A stretch of 64,000 nucleotides of DNA from Gemmatimonadaceae bacterium. GTDB lineage: Bacteria > Gemmatimonadota > Gemmatimonadetes > Gemmatimonadales > Gemmatimonadaceae. The stretch covers positions 29,881-93,880 of the forward strand of contig DATNEW010000014.1 of NCBI GenBank assembly GCA_035606695.1. Reading direction: 5' to 3'. Shown piece after piece: positions 50,433 to 60,646 of the stretch (position 1 is its first letter; each line of letters starts with the position of its first letter). The position numbers were made by a program, and so were the translations under genes. The notes below the pieces were generated by a model that searched no databases, was not told the DNA's origin, and saw only the letters and a program-made list of their open reading frames with translations.

Positions 50433-53105
50433 TCACGGCGCACGTAACGCGGCCGCGGGCTCGGCCCCGGCCGCGTGGCGAGCGGGAACGATGATCGCCG
50501 CGAACGCGGCGACACCCGTCAATCCAATCGCCAACGCGTACGCCGGCACGTCGTGCGGCCCAACGCGAAAGAGCAGCGGCGCGAGGCGCGGCGTCAGTAC
50601 GAACGCCAACGAGAGCCCGAACAGGATCGCCCCGAACGCCAGCGAACCTCCCTGCCGCAGGATCAGTGTCATGATCTCGTTGGGTGACGCGCCCATGGCG
50701 GCACGAATCGACCACTCGAAACGACGCTGCACGACAGAGTACTCGACGACGGCGTAGATGCCGACGAGCGCGATCGTTAGCGCGAGCAATGCCAACGGCA
50801 CCAACAGGCGTGCGCCGAGTGCCCATTCCTCCCGCCTGCGGTCGCGCAGCGTACTGACGGGGCGCACGAACGGAACGCCAGTAGCGGGGGCGCCATGACG
50901 CAGAACCGCGCCGATCGAATCCGACGCGAGCCGCACACTGCCATCGACGCGAGCCAATAGCGCGATCTGCTCGACGCCACGCACACCGATCGCCCAGTGC
51001 CATTGCCGCAGCGGCATGTAAACGCGCGGAATGCCTGCGCCCGACATCGGCCCATCTTTGATGTCGGAGATCACGCCCACGATTTCCACCGGCCCGGCGC
51101 CATCGGGAAGTTGCAACACCGCCCCAAGGGGGCTGGACTTCCCCCAGACGCTCGTCGCGAGTTGCTCGTTCACGATCGCGACGCCGCGGCCTCCGATCGT
51201 ATCGGCGGCCGTGAAAAAGCGTCCGGCGGCGAGCCGCGCGCCGATCGTCGTGAGGTACGCCGTATCGACGCCGGTCATTGGTGCTCCGAAACCGACAGCC
51301 GTCTTGGACCCTGCGGCATGGTCGACGTGAAAGGTGCCGCCTTGGGAATCGCCGTAGGGTAGTGACGTCGCAATGCTGACTGCCCGAACAACTGGTATTC
51401 GGCCTACGCGACGGGCGGCGTCCGACCAGTAGCCGATGATTTGCGACGCTGCCATGGAGTCGGGCAGGTCAGCCTGCGCAGCGACCAGACGGTCGGCGTC
51501 GAATCCGAGCACCACGCGCTCAACCGCGCGCACGCTGCGAACAAAAAGCGTGGCGGCGATCGCGAGTACGAGCGCAAAGCCCAATTGGAGTACGACGAAG
51601 AAGCTTCGTCTGCGACCCGGCGAATGCATTGCGGGCGTATTGTCTCGGGCCATGTCGCGCACGGATGTCGAAAGCGCGATGGCGATCGGCGGGACGGTCG
51701 TCGCGGCGGCCGCGATGATCGCCATTAGAGCGATGGCGATCAGGACGCTTCGTGACGGGGCGAACGACTCGGCGATTTGCGGTAGAAGGAAATGGTAGAT
51801 CAACCATTCGGTCAGGCGCGCGACCGCGAATGCCGCACCGAGTACCGGTATGAGCAGACATGCGCTCTCGGCTGCTCTCTGCTGCAACAGACGGCGGCGC
51901 GTAATACCGAGCGCGAGCCGGACGGCGACGTCGGAGCGAGCGCTCGCCTCGCGCGCCGAAAGCAATGCCGCCACGTTTCCGCACGCGATGAGCAACACCA
52001 TGGCCGAAACGATCCAGACCAACAACGAGGTGTTGGCCACCGCACGGTAGTCATCGTCCTGTTGCGGAACGATGGACGCGAGCGTGACTCGCGTTTGGCT
52101 CGCGCCGAGCGCCGCGCGATATGCCGCCGTGAGCTCGCGTTCGGCTGTGTGCCGCGGAATGGTGCTTCGCAGGCGCACGAGGGCGCGCACGCTGACGAAA
52201 TCCGGAAGCTCGTAATCCGTACGCGTGAACTCCAGCTGGAGGGCGTTCTCGAGAGGGATCCACACGTCAACTCGGGTGACTTCCGCACCGACGAAATTCG
52301 GCGGGGCAACGCCGGCGATCGTGAATTCATCCTGGCCGATGCGTACACGGCTTCCGATCGCGACGTCGTGCGCACGCCAAAATGCGGCGCTGACGATCGC
52401 GGCATGTACGGTGGCCGACGTGGAATCGTCAGCCGGTGTAAGCAGCCGCCCGCGCATGGCTTGCGCGCCGAGAAGATCGAACAACGAGCTAGTGGCGCCC
52501 GCGTATCGCAGCGTACCGCTCTTTCCGTCGAGCACGTATGTGCGTTCTCGTGCCGGCGTATACGCGCCAGCCATCGCGACTGCCTGAGCCGATCGCAGCG
52601 CACGATAGCCCGCTAGCGATAGGAACGGCGAGCTGTGGCTGGCGGGTCCGATCGTTGTGCCGACGAGCAGCCGGGCGACGTACTCCGCCGCCGGTGGGCT
52701 GGATGGCGCGTCGAGGAGCAACCGTTCGGCAATTTGCAGCGTGCCGGCATTCGCGCCAATCGCGAGCGCGAGCATGCAGATGACGACGCTCGTCAGCCGT
52801 GCGTCCGAACGTAGCCGGCGCAGCGCAAATCGAATGTCCTGGGAGAGACCGCCGAGCCAGTCACGGCGCCGCACTTGCCGTTCGCGCCGGCGCGCCGACG
52901 GTTGCAGCCGGCTGAGGATGTCTTCATTGGGTTCAAACCGTGCGCGAGCGCGCCGTTCCGCCTCATCGCGGGGTAACCCGTCTGACTCGAACTTCGCGAT
53001 GCACAGATCGAGGTGGGCGGTCAGCTCGTCCTGAAGCTCACGGTCGATTTCGGCAGCGCGATCGGGAGGGATGCGGAACACGCGGCGGCGCGAGCGCGGA
53101 AGCAT
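50433..53105 (-). CDS. ADOP-family FtsX-like permease 5
   Basis: Permease of 890 residues with prefix domain type 1 (IDRELQDELTAHLDLCIAKF), helix 1 (SVVICMLALAIGANAGTLQI), MacB-like domain, middle FtsX helices (LLVWIVSAMVLLIACGNVAA) and C-terminal unit (ALTIALVGIYAVVEYSVVQR), ending PARHAAGAEPAAAL. The ATG at 53105 has GGAGAG nine bases upstream and lies 15 bases after the PadR stop, so the two genes are one operon. It has the same architecture as copies 1 and 2. Confidence 0.9.
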   Translation of the reverse strand: MLPRSRRRVFRIPPDRAAEIDRELQDELTAHLDLCIAKFESDGLPRDEAERRARARFEPNEDILSRLQPSARRRERQVRRRDWLGGLSQDIRFALRRLRSDARLTSVVICMLALAIGANAGTLQIAERLLLDAPSSPPAAEYVARLLVGTTIGPASHSSPFLSLAGYRALRSAQAVAMAGAYTPARERTYVLDGKSGTLRYAGATSSLFDLLGAQAMRGRLLTPADDSTSATVHAAIVSAAFWRAHDVAIGSRVRIGQDEFTIAGVAPPNFVGAEVTRVDVWIPLENALQLEFTRTDYELPDFVSVRALVRLRSTIPRHTAERELTAAYRAALGASQTRVTLASIVPQQDDDYRAVANTSLLVWIVSAMVLLIACGNVAALLSAREASARSDVAVRLALGITRRRLLQQRAAESACLLIPVLGAAFAVARLTEWLIYHFLLPQIAESFAPSRSVLIAIALMAIIAAAATTVPPIAIALSTSVRDMARDNTPAMHSPGRRRSFFVVLQLGFALVLAIAATLFVRSVRAVERVVLGFDADRLVAAQADLPDSMAASQIIGYWSDAARRVGRIPVVRAVSIATSLPYGDSQGGTFHVDHAAGSKTAVGFGAPMTGVDTAYLTTIGARLAAGRFFTAADTIGGRGVAIVNEQLATSVWGKSSPLGAVLQLPDGAGPVEIVGVISDIKDGPMSGAGIPRVYMPLRQWHWAIGVRGVEQIALLARVDGSVRLASDSIGAVLRHGAPATGVPFVRPVSTLRDRRREEWALGARLLVPLALLALTIALVGIYAVVEYSVVQRRFEWSIRAAMGASPNEIMTLILRQGGSLAFGAILFGLSLAFVLTPRLAPLLFRVGPHDVPAYALAIGLTGVAAFAAIIVPARHAAGAEPAAALRAP

Positions 53106-53120
53106 TCCGACCGACTCTCC

Positions 53121-53462
53121 TCACACTGCCTTGGATCGCGACGTGACGATCGAAGTGACGGACGCGCTGTATTGCAGCCAATTGGCCGTCGTCTCACGCA
53201 GATAGGCCCGGCCTTCGGGCGTCAGCTTGTAATAGCGGGCGTTTCTATTGTTGTCCGTGACCGCCCATTCGGCTTCGACGAAGCCGCGTCCCTCGAGGCG
53301 GTGGAGCACCTGGTACATGGCGCTGTCATCGAGCCCAAGGGCTCCGCTCGACCGTTGCTCGAGCCAAGTCGCGATGCCAAAGCCGTGCATCGGCCCCCAG
53401 CTCAATGCCTTGAGCACCAGCATGTCGACGGTGCCCTTCATCAGCGGCAGTTGTTCAGCCAT
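53121..53462 (-). CDS. PadR-family transcriptional regulator
   Basis: Repressor of 113 residues: LMKGTVDMLVLKALSWGPMH, then GFGIATWLEQ, DDSAMYQVLHRLEGRGFV and the wing NRNARYYKLTPEGRAYL. It starts at the ATG 53462 (GAAGAGG before it); the frame is open to 53711 without conservation. It is paired with permease 5. A small dyad TCACC-GTA-GGTGA (53468-53480) lies just upstream of the start. Confidence 0.9.
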   Translation of the reverse strand: MAEQLPLMKGTVDMLVLKALSWGPMHGFGIATWLEQRSSGALGLDDSAMYQVLHRLEGRGFVEAEWAVTDNNRNARYYKLTPEGRAYLRETTANWLQYSASVTSIVTSRSKAV

Positions 53463-53467
53463 CCTCT

Positions 53468-53480
53468 TCACCGTAGGTGA
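53468..53480 (-). promoter_or_regulatory. Short dyad upstream of padR
   Basis: TCACC-GTA-GGTGA, perfect five-base arms, five bases from the ATG and overlapping the ribosome binding site region. This is the same position relative to the start as the much larger dyad at 39333-39372, suggesting autoregulation at the translation start or operator site. Confidence 0.4.
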
Positions 53481-53553
53481 TTCGGGGAAGGGTATGCGGT
53501 TACCATCGGCTCCGCAATGCGCGGGCTGGTCGTGGCCGTGCGATAAGGGGTCA

Positions 53554-55962
53554 TCAACGTCTTGGGCTCGGCTTCTCCGGTGCATGCAGCGCGAACAAGG
53601 TCCCGTTGTCGGCCAGCACGTAAACGCTGCCGTCGGCGTCGGCTGCGAGCTTTGAGAAACGATCGCCAGTCTTTCCCAGATCGGTTGTCGCGAATTCACC
53701 GCCGTTCTCATCTATCCAGGCAACGCGCCCGTCGGACACCAAACAGGCGACATATGATCGAACGGCGACCGGATTGACGTAGACTTCCGCCGGATTGCCC
53801 GGAACGCGCCATCGGATCGACATATCGGGCGCGATCACCCGAACTGGTTCGTGATCCCGATCGTCGAGCACCGTTCCGTCATCGCGAATGGCTGACGTCG
53901 AGACGAGGACTTCACGTTCGCGCTGTGGCCCAGACTCCTCGGGGAAGCGCATGAGTCGGCGGTCGCCGGACGGCCACAGGACGGCGCGGAATCCGCTATC
54001 TCCGCATGCGGAGAGCACCGGTCCCTGTCTCCTGGCGGAATCGCTCGCGCACGGGCGGAGAGAGTTGATAGGTGCGGAGGCATCTCTCATCCCGTTGACC
54101 GACAGATGTTCCAGTTGATCGGCGCGATGCAGGTACATGCCGCCGTCATCGGCTGCCGCGACGCCGAACGCGTAGTCCCTGAACGGATGCGTCCAGCGGA
54201 TTTCTCCACGCGCGGAGACCGCGGTCACGACGGTGTCCGACACGACGAAAATCATCTTCCCGGACCATAGTGGTGGGAATCGAGGCTGGCGGCCCAACGT
54301 CACACGCCACGTGTCTACGCCGCCTGGTGCGAGCGCGTGCAGCACGCCCGACGAGTCGACGATGAGGATTGTTTTTCCGGGCCCTCGTGACGCGCCGGCG
54401 TTTACCGTAATGAGGTCGGGGCGCGCCCATAGCCGGCGGCCGTGCACGTCATACGCGAAGGTACCAACGGTCGTCGTTACGACGACTGAATGGTCCACAG
54501 TCACGAGTGGCGGGAGCGGATACGATATGAGTACGCGTTCCGCGCGCGGCGCGACCAGCCGCGCTTGCCACGACGGATCCGACTTCACAAGAGTCGCGAC
54601 CGCCGGACGCGCGAGTTGTGCCGCAGGACGGTAGTCGACCGTCACCGAAACTCCCGGCGCGCACGGCACACCTGACGTGACATCGCAGGCGTGGACGAGA
54701 GGGTCGGAGCGAGTGGCTGGACGATCGTGCGACGTGGCATGGATCTCACCACTCCAGGTGAGCAAGTAACTCGCGATCCCGCTGCGCCCGTAGTCCGCCG
54801 GCCGCGCGGACACGTCTATGCTGTCGACGTGCCCCCTTCCATCGAGCCACGCATGAGATTCAAAACGGTACGTCTCATCGATGCTCGAACCGCGATCATT
54901 CATGGAGATCAGCAACTCGGCGATCGTCGTATCCCCGTCGCCGAGCCATTTCGCAAATTGGAGCTCGGAGCACGCTGATCGGTTGGGACTCAGGTCCCAC
55001 AACGACGCCGGAACGTGGCGCGGCTCGAGTGTACTCGCGCGCTCGAGGCAACCGCGGAGCACGCGAAGGTTGTTCGCGGGGCCAATGGCGTAGTCGGATG
55101 GGCGCGCGTCACGGTGGGCGTAGCTCGCGGTAAACAACACCCCGGAGACATCGGAGAAGTAGCTACGATATGTCCGAAGGGGAGCCGTTCTGTCACGAAT
55201 GAGCAGGCGCGGTTGCACGCCGCCGTGAAAGCCGAGCGCAAAGCCAGCGCTGTCGGCGCCCGCGAGGCCAGGCGTCACGCACGCACTGTCACCTCTGGCG
55301 AGATCTCCAAGCTCGTGGGGATAATGGCCGGCGTGGCGGGCGGCGTATACCTCAGCACAGCTCATCACCACGCGCGCGGAGCGAATGGCGGCGGCGGCGG
55401 GCGCAGGGCTCGGATGCCAGTTGACGTAGATGCTGCCAAAGGCCGGCGACAGGCCCACGAACAGCACCGCCGGCGAAAGACCAACGCCGCGGTACCATGA
55501 CCCGTCATCCTCTGCCGTCGTTTCGTCTCGCAGGAGCGCGCGAATCAACCATCCCCGAGAAACGGTGATGCACAGCAGGAAGTGCGGTTGTTGGAGTACT
55601 CGAAAGAGCTCGAAGCACGCTTCAGCCGCGTGTGCCGGACTCCGAAGAATGGTCGGTAGGAATGGGATGGCGACCAGCACCGGGAGCGCCACGAGCAATA
55701 CAATGCTTGCACCGAATGAGAGGCCGCGGACGAGTGCGCGCGCACGCTTGCCATTTGCCGTCACGAGCGCCAGATCCGATACCGCCAGTGCGGCCGCGAG
55801 AGCGACGTACGTGCGCCAGATGTAGGTCGACCACCAGTGTTCGCCCATGAGGCTCGAGAGCCATAGGGCGTATCCGCCTAAACCGATCACGGTTGCGAGG
55901 AGGACGATCATTACAGCTTCGAGCGACGCAGAGTCCTGTCTTGCTCTCGATGCAGATGACAT
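53554..55962 (-). CDS. Membrane beta-propeller protein with pilin-like segment, copy 1
   Basis: Protein of 802 residues. Four membrane helices occupy about 15-180. Then comes NWHPSPAPAA (181-190) and a helix SCAEVYAARHAGHYPHELGD (201-220), which has the Y-A-x(4)-G-x-Y-P-x-x-L pattern seen just after the N-terminal helix of pseudopilins. A beta-rich region follows, and from about 460 a PQQ-like beta-propeller (VTTTVGTFAYDVHGRRLWAR; VVTAVSARGEIRWTHPF; GSVYVLADNGTLFALHA). It is probably anchored in the inner membrane with the propeller outside, acting as scaffold or sensor. It is a paralogue of the next gene upstream. Confidence 0.7.
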   Translation of the reverse strand: MSSASRARQDSASLEAVMIVLLATVIGLGGYALWLSSLMGEHWWSTYIWRTYVALAAALAVSDLALVTANGKRARALVRGLSFGASIVLLVALPVLVAIPFLPTILRSPAHAAEACFELFRVLQQPHFLLCITVSRGWLIRALLRDETTAEDDGSWYRGVGLSPAVLFVGLSPAFGSIYVNWHPSPAPAAAAIRSARVVMSCAEVYAARHAGHYPHELGDLARGDSACVTPGLAGADSAGFALGFHGGVQPRLLIRDRTAPLRTYRSYFSDVSGVLFTASYAHRDARPSDYAIGPANNLRVLRGCLERASTLEPRHVPASLWDLSPNRSACSELQFAKWLGDGDTTIAELLISMNDRGSSIDETYRFESHAWLDGRGHVDSIDVSARPADYGRSGIASYLLTWSGEIHATSHDRPATRSDPLVHACDVTSGVPCAPGVSVTVDYRPAAQLARPAVATLVKSDPSWQARLVAPRAERVLISYPLPPLVTVDHSVVVTTTVGTFAYDVHGRRLWARPDLITVNAGASRGPGKTILIVDSSGVLHALAPGGVDTWRVTLGRQPRFPPLWSGKMIFVVSDTVVTAVSARGEIRWTHPFRDYAFGVAAADDGGMYLHRADQLEHLSVNGMRDASAPINSLRPCASDSARRQGPVLSACGDSGFRAVLWPSGDRRLMRFPEESGPQREREVLVSTSAIRDDGTVLDDRDHEPVRVIAPDMSIRWRVPGNPAEVYVNPVAVRSYVACLVSDGRVAWIDENGGEFATTDLGKTGDRFSKLAADADGSVYVLADNGTLFALHAPEKPSPRR

Positions 55963-56050
55963 CAGCTGGTCGTATTGAGACTTCCGGCGGGGACATCACA
56001 CGCGGCCGCGCACTCGCCTTGCGTCACCCGGAGCATCGTATGAATGAGCA

Positions 56051-58435
56051 TTACCGCGGTGACTGAAACGCGATGAGCACCCAATCGGAGCTGACGATGT
56101 ACAACATTCCACGGCGTCCAAGGGCTGGGCGTGAATACATCGGCCGGCCCGGCAGGATCGCTGTCCAGCGCGGGGCCCCCTCGTCGTCGTAGGCGTCCAA
56201 CGACCACTCGAGCGTGGTGAGATTCGTCAACCGCGACACGACAAACGCCACGTCACCCGCCGGCGTAACGACTGCTCCGCTGACCTCGTCCGATGGCACC
56301 TCAGTGGCTCGCGCGATGTCCCATCGTTGTGAGGAATCCGGCGCGATAGCGCGGAGCTGCTCGTAATCGACCACGAAAGCTGTGCCCTTGGCGTTGATCT
56401 GCGATGCACGGAGGAAATGCAGCGGTAGTGGGGCCTGCCCCATCGGCAATCGACTGTGCAGGAATCGACTCGCGCCGCCCCGATCCAGGCGCGCGTGAAA
56501 AGTTGGTGCGGAGCGTGAGCAGGCAGTCAACGATGGGCCACGCTCACCGGCCGAGCAGTGCGTGAGGGAATCCGCTGCCACCGTAGCATCGCGCACGCCC
56601 GCTTTCGTGAAGTGCTCGAGGCGCGGGGGCCCGTCGACGAATAGATAGATGCCGCCGTCGGCCGCTCCGGCCGCGTCTTCGATGAAGCCGTCGACGGTTG
56701 CCGTAAAGGCACGGTCCCCGCGAGGCGTGAATGCCGTCAATGCGCGGCCGCCACCGACATACGTCATACCGTGCAATACCACGGGCGGTAGCCATTGTGA
56801 AATTCCAACCGGGGCACGCCAGCGTTCGCGACCGCTGGTATCGAGCGCGTGCAGCGTGGCGGCGGAGTCGATGATTACGACGCCGTCAGCTGCGGCCGTC
56901 GCGCCGGCTACGCGAGGTTCGATGTCAGGGCGTTCCCACTGCTTCACGCCGGTGGCATCGTACGCGAACGTTCCCATTCTTCCCGTGACGACGACGACAT
57001 CGTCTCGGGTGACGAGCAACGTAGGCGCAGCAGCTGACGCGTTAGACCGTGCGACGGCGGCCAGCGTCACCTTCCAGGTGGGCTGCACCCGAACGAACGC
57101 CGCCGCCAGCGTCGAAATCCCCTGGTTCGTTGGAACGGGGCTCTCCGCGCACGCATAGGCTGCTGAGCTGGCGCAGAGCGGAACGGCCGGGTCGTGTTCG
57201 TTGGCGGCACGGTCTTCGGGCGTCGCACGCACGCTACCGTCGGGCGTGAGCGAATAGCTTCGAAGTCCAGTGGTTCCGTAGCTCGAGGGACGCGCCGTGA
57301 CGACGGCGCTGTCCACTCCGCCGTCCGAGTTGAGCCACGGCCGATACGCATAGCGATAGACTTCATAGAATTCTGATTGTGGCGTGTCGACGAACCGGAC
57401 GCGCGTTTCGGCGACGTTCGAGTCACCACCGACGTTCCAGACGGCGCCGTCCAGAATCGGGCAGTTCGCGCGCAACAGGTACATTCCATAGAGTGACGTC
57501 GGCAAGCGTCGTCCGCTTCGCAACAGTCGTTGCATGCATTCGCGAATCTGCTGAAGCCGGCGCGGCGGGCTGGCGATCGCCGGATCGTGTGCACCGGCGT
57601 CACGCGATGCATAGCCGCTGCCGCGCAACGTTCCGGATTGGTCGATGGAATAGCTGCGGTACGTGGCGAAGGGATGAACGTGCTCGCGAATAACGAGCTG
57701 AGGCTGGCCGACCCCGCGCCACAGCACGCGCCAGCCGTCGACTCGGCCTTCCATCGGCAATCGCGTGAGGCACCTCGTGCCCGACGGTCCGAGCTCGTTC
57801 AACGTCGGGGGGAATGTTCCCGCATGCGCCGCCGCGTATCGTTGGGCGCATGCTTCAATCGCCCACGCGACGTGTACCGCCGGAGCAGCAGGCGGAGCGG
57901 TGGGGTGCCAATCCACGTACCTGTTCGCGACGATCGGCGAACAGCCGATGGCGAGGACGAAGGGTGCGGCGAGCAGTCCCGCCCCCCACGCTCTGGTCCC
58001 CGCCCGGCCCGGCTCGTCGAGGACGCGATGCACCTCGAGCATGCTGCGATACACCAACACGCGAGCACCATACGCGATGACAAACGTCAGCAGCAACGCT
58101 GGCAGCGCGGCGAGTAGAAAAATCAGGGGTGCCCCGTACCATGCCGGGAACAGGGCGATCAGCGTGACGACCGCCAGCAGCAGAAGGTTGAGCGGCACCG
58201 CGATGCCAAGCGCGAACTGAAGCGCGGCGCCCGGCGGGATCAACGCCGTCGCGAGATCGCTCGCCACCAACACTCCCGGCAGTGTCCACACGGCGTAATC
58301 ACGCAGCGCCGTCGGCCTCGGGCCAACCGTCGTCGAGCGCGCCGCGACCAACCACAGCATCGGAAGCACGAGCGTCGCCGTCGCAATTGCTACTCGCAAG
58401 CGAAGGCGGCGAAGCACACTGGGGAGCGTCCTCAT
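56051..58435 (-). CDS. Membrane beta-propeller protein with pilin-like segment, copy 2
   Basis: Protein of 794 residues, paralogue of the preceding gene in tandem: four helices (about 14-175), DWHPTAPPAA (175-184), the pilin-like helix EACAQRYAAAHAGTFPPTLN, and a C-terminal propeller (VTGRMGTFAYDATGVKQWER; DSAATLHALDTSGRERWRAP; LTAFTPRGDRAFTATVDGFI). Order and motifs match copy 1 throughout, but by eye the sequences are well diverged, so the duplication is old. The function is unknown. Confidence 0.7.
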   Translation of the reverse strand: MRTLPSVLRRLRLRVAIATATLVLPMLWLVAARSTTVGPRPTALRDYAVWTLPGVLVASDLATALIPPGAALQFALGIAVPLNLLLLAVVTLIALFPAWYGAPLIFLLAALPALLLTFVIAYGARVLVYRSMLEVHRVLDEPGRAGTRAWGAGLLAAPFVLAIGCSPIVANRYVDWHPTAPPAAPAVHVAWAIEACAQRYAAAHAGTFPPTLNELGPSGTRCLTRLPMEGRVDGWRVLWRGVGQPQLVIREHVHPFATYRSYSIDQSGTLRGSGYASRDAGAHDPAIASPPRRLQQIRECMQRLLRSGRRLPTSLYGMYLLRANCPILDGAVWNVGGDSNVAETRVRFVDTPQSEFYEVYRYAYRPWLNSDGGVDSAVVTARPSSYGTTGLRSYSLTPDGSVRATPEDRAANEHDPAVPLCASSAAYACAESPVPTNQGISTLAAAFVRVQPTWKVTLAAVARSNASAAAPTLLVTRDDVVVVTGRMGTFAYDATGVKQWERPDIEPRVAGATAAADGVVIIDSAATLHALDTSGRERWRAPVGISQWLPPVVLHGMTYVGGGRALTAFTPRGDRAFTATVDGFIEDAAGAADGGIYLFVDGPPRLEHFTKAGVRDATVAADSLTHCSAGERGPSLTACSRSAPTFHARLDRGGASRFLHSRLPMGQAPLPLHFLRASQINAKGTAFVVDYEQLRAIAPDSSQRWDIARATEVPSDEVSGAVVTPAGDVAFVVSRLTNLTTLEWSLDAYDDEGAPRWTAILPGRPMYSRPALGRRGMLYIVSSDWVLIAFQSPR

Positions 58436-58531
58436 GATGTCATGATGGCGCGAATGCAGGCGCCGGCACGCGCGCGCTCATCGGTGATTTCGCCATGTTG
58501 AAAGTAGAGTTCTGGTTGTTTTCTCCTGGTA

Positions 58532-60646
58532 TCACTCGGCGCGCCCGATCCATCGATCGCGATACCGCCGCAGTGCCTCCACGCCGGCATCACGATCGAC
58601 CGGACGAAAGTGGGGTTCGTTATCTCGCCACCATTCGCGCCAAAATCGTTGCGCGCGTGTGCGCTGCGCCGCGTTTGTCTTCGGCGGAACGGGAAGGGAA
58701 TCGATGCCCGTCAGTTCGATGAGCGTCACCGTTGCGTCGAGGTACCATCGCTCCTCGGCGAGCGCCGAGATCAACGTTGGGATCGAGCTGCCGTCGCCGA
58801 GTGCGAGCATGATGTCCGTCGCTCGCGCCGGCGACAAACCGGATTGGTATGTGACGCTGCTGTCGAAGTTCGGCGGAAGCTCGTACGCGCGTCGCGCCAA
58901 GCGCGTGACAACGCGTCGAGTAGCGGAATCGGGAGCGAGTTGCTCGGGCGGCAATGCGTCGAGCATGCGAAGGGCTTCCGAAACGCCTCGTGGATCCGGA
59001 ATGGCATCAGCCAACGTGGCCCGCCAAACCGCCGGCGGCGCGGCTTCGTGCAGAAGCTCATACAGCGTTGCATTTGGTTGCCGGTATGCTTGCCGCGAGA
59101 GAATACCGACGACGCTCGTATCCCGAAGCATCACGAGACGCTCGGCGGCCTCGATGCTCCGCACACGCCAGCCCTGCGAGAGCATGTTCGCCTGATTGTC
59201 GTCCAGCGGCGTCGCGGCATACGCTCGTAGGTGTTCGAATCCGGCGCTGTCCCCCAACGCGGCGAGTGCATACGACACATTCGGGGACCAGAGACTCGAA
59301 TCTGCCCGCACCGCAGCTTGCAACGTGGTCAAGTACTGGCGCGCGCGCGTGCGTCCAACGGCTCCGATGACGTCTTGATTCACGTCCACGCGCTCGCTAT
59401 CGACGCGTATGGTTGCCGCGGCGAACCGGACGATGCCGCTGTCGGCCAACACTCGCTCAATGTCGAAACCGCGCGTCGCGTACGCGCTGTCGTAGTGCGC
59501 GACAGGGACTGACCGCATGGCAGCGATGAAGGTGATCGGAGCCACGCGGATTCCTTCGCCGGCGAAGGGTGACGTGCTATCCGTCGGTGAGAGCTCGGCC
59601 GCGGCGGCAACGATCGCGAGCTCGCGTAGCGTATCGGTCGCACGATGCGGACGCAGCGTCCACCGCGGCAAGATCTCGTCGAGGAGCGATGACTCGTACT
59701 GGCGGCGGCCGTGCTCATCGGTCGAGCCGCTTCCGGGAATGACCTCCATCCTTGCGGCGATCGTCGCCCGGGCAGTGAAGAAGCGAACGGTCCATGTATC
59801 TCGCGCGTCATCGTAGACGGCAATGCCGTCGTGGGTGGCGACGAACACCGTGTCGCCGCTCGACGCAATCGCCGTGGCATCATCGTCTGGAATCGGCGAA
59901 TTCCTGGACGTAAACCGGCGCCAGGTATGAGTGTGCAGATCGTATCGTGACAAGCCGATGCCTGTCGGGGCCAGCCACTCGAGGCGCCGGTCTCCGATGA
60001 AGAAGAGCGCCCGTCGTGTGAGCGCGAGGCCGATCGCGGCAGTCTGCGCCATCGGCGCGGTGGCGATGGCACTCACGGTGTGCGTCGTTCGATCGAATCG
60101 GAGAATGGCCGCCGGCTCGACGGGTTGACCCAAGGCGCCAAACCAAAACGCGTCCGTGCCCGCGACGTAGGTCGTGATGGGACCGTCGAACGGCGGCACG
60201 TCGTTGTTGAACCAGCTCAAGATGCCGGGTTCCTCGCGCGCAACGCGCCACCGGTCGGCACGCGAGAGATGGGCGGTGAGCGCGACATGCTCATGGACGC
60301 CGGAATCGATCACATACTGAAACGAGTGCGTTCGTCGCAGGCGCATCGCGCCCGCAAGCGCCACGGACTGCCCGCGTTCGGGAGGCCGCCATTGGCTCGG
60401 TTGACGACGATCGCGTGCGGCCGTCCAGACGCTGGTTCGGCGGTCGAGCTGCCACACATGCGCGGGTGTGACGCTGTAACACGGATCGCCGACGCAATCC
60501 GTCCAGTAGACCCGAACAAGCTGCCCGGTGACTTCTATAGAGAGGACGTGTGGGAAGTTATCCTTTCCCTGACCGTGCAGCGCTCCGCCACCGAGCGCGG
60601 CAAGCGAAGCGGCAAGCACAAGAGCGCGAATCGAACGAGATAGCAT
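58532..60646 (-). CDS. Exported protein with propeller-like N-half
   Basis: Protein of 704 residues with a signal peptide (about 1-25, ALHGQ). Repeated beta segments (WTDCVGDPCYSVTPAHVWQL; AAILRFDRTTHTVSAIATAP; TVFVATHDGIAVYDDARDTW) suggest a beta-propeller in the first 300 residues. The second half is helical and HEAT-like (TLQAAVRADSSLWSPNVSYA; IPTLISALAEERWYLDATV). Cysteines in DCVGDPC could form a disulfide. It is the first of three large exported or membrane proteins in a row on this strand. Function unknown. Confidence 0.65.
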   Translation of the reverse strand: MLSRSIRALVLAASLAALGGGALHGQGKDNFPHVLSIEVTGQLVRVYWTDCVGDPCYSVTPAHVWQLDRRTSVWTAARDRRQPSQWRPPERGQSVALAGAMRLRRTHSFQYVIDSGVHEHVALTAHLSRADRWRVAREEPGILSWFNNDVPPFDGPITTYVAGTDAFWFGALGQPVEPAAILRFDRTTHTVSAIATAPMAQTAAIGLALTRRALFFIGDRRLEWLAPTGIGLSRYDLHTHTWRRFTSRNSPIPDDDATAIASSGDTVFVATHDGIAVYDDARDTWTVRFFTARATIAARMEVIPGSGSTDEHGRRQYESSLLDEILPRWTLRPHRATDTLRELAIVAAAAELSPTDSTSPFAGEGIRVAPITFIAAMRSVPVAHYDSAYATRGFDIERVLADSGIVRFAAATIRVDSERVDVNQDVIGAVGRTRARQYLTTLQAAVRADSSLWSPNVSYALAALGDSAGFEHLRAYAATPLDDNQANMLSQGWRVRSIEAAERLVMLRDTSVVGILSRQAYRQPNATLYELLHEAAPPAVWRATLADAIPDPRGVSEALRMLDALPPEQLAPDSATRRVVTRLARRAYELPPNFDSSVTYQSGLSPARATDIMLALGDGSSIPTLISALAEERWYLDATVTLIELTGIDSLPVPPKTNAAQRTRAQRFWREWWRDNEPHFRPVDRDAGVEALRRYRDRWIGRAE

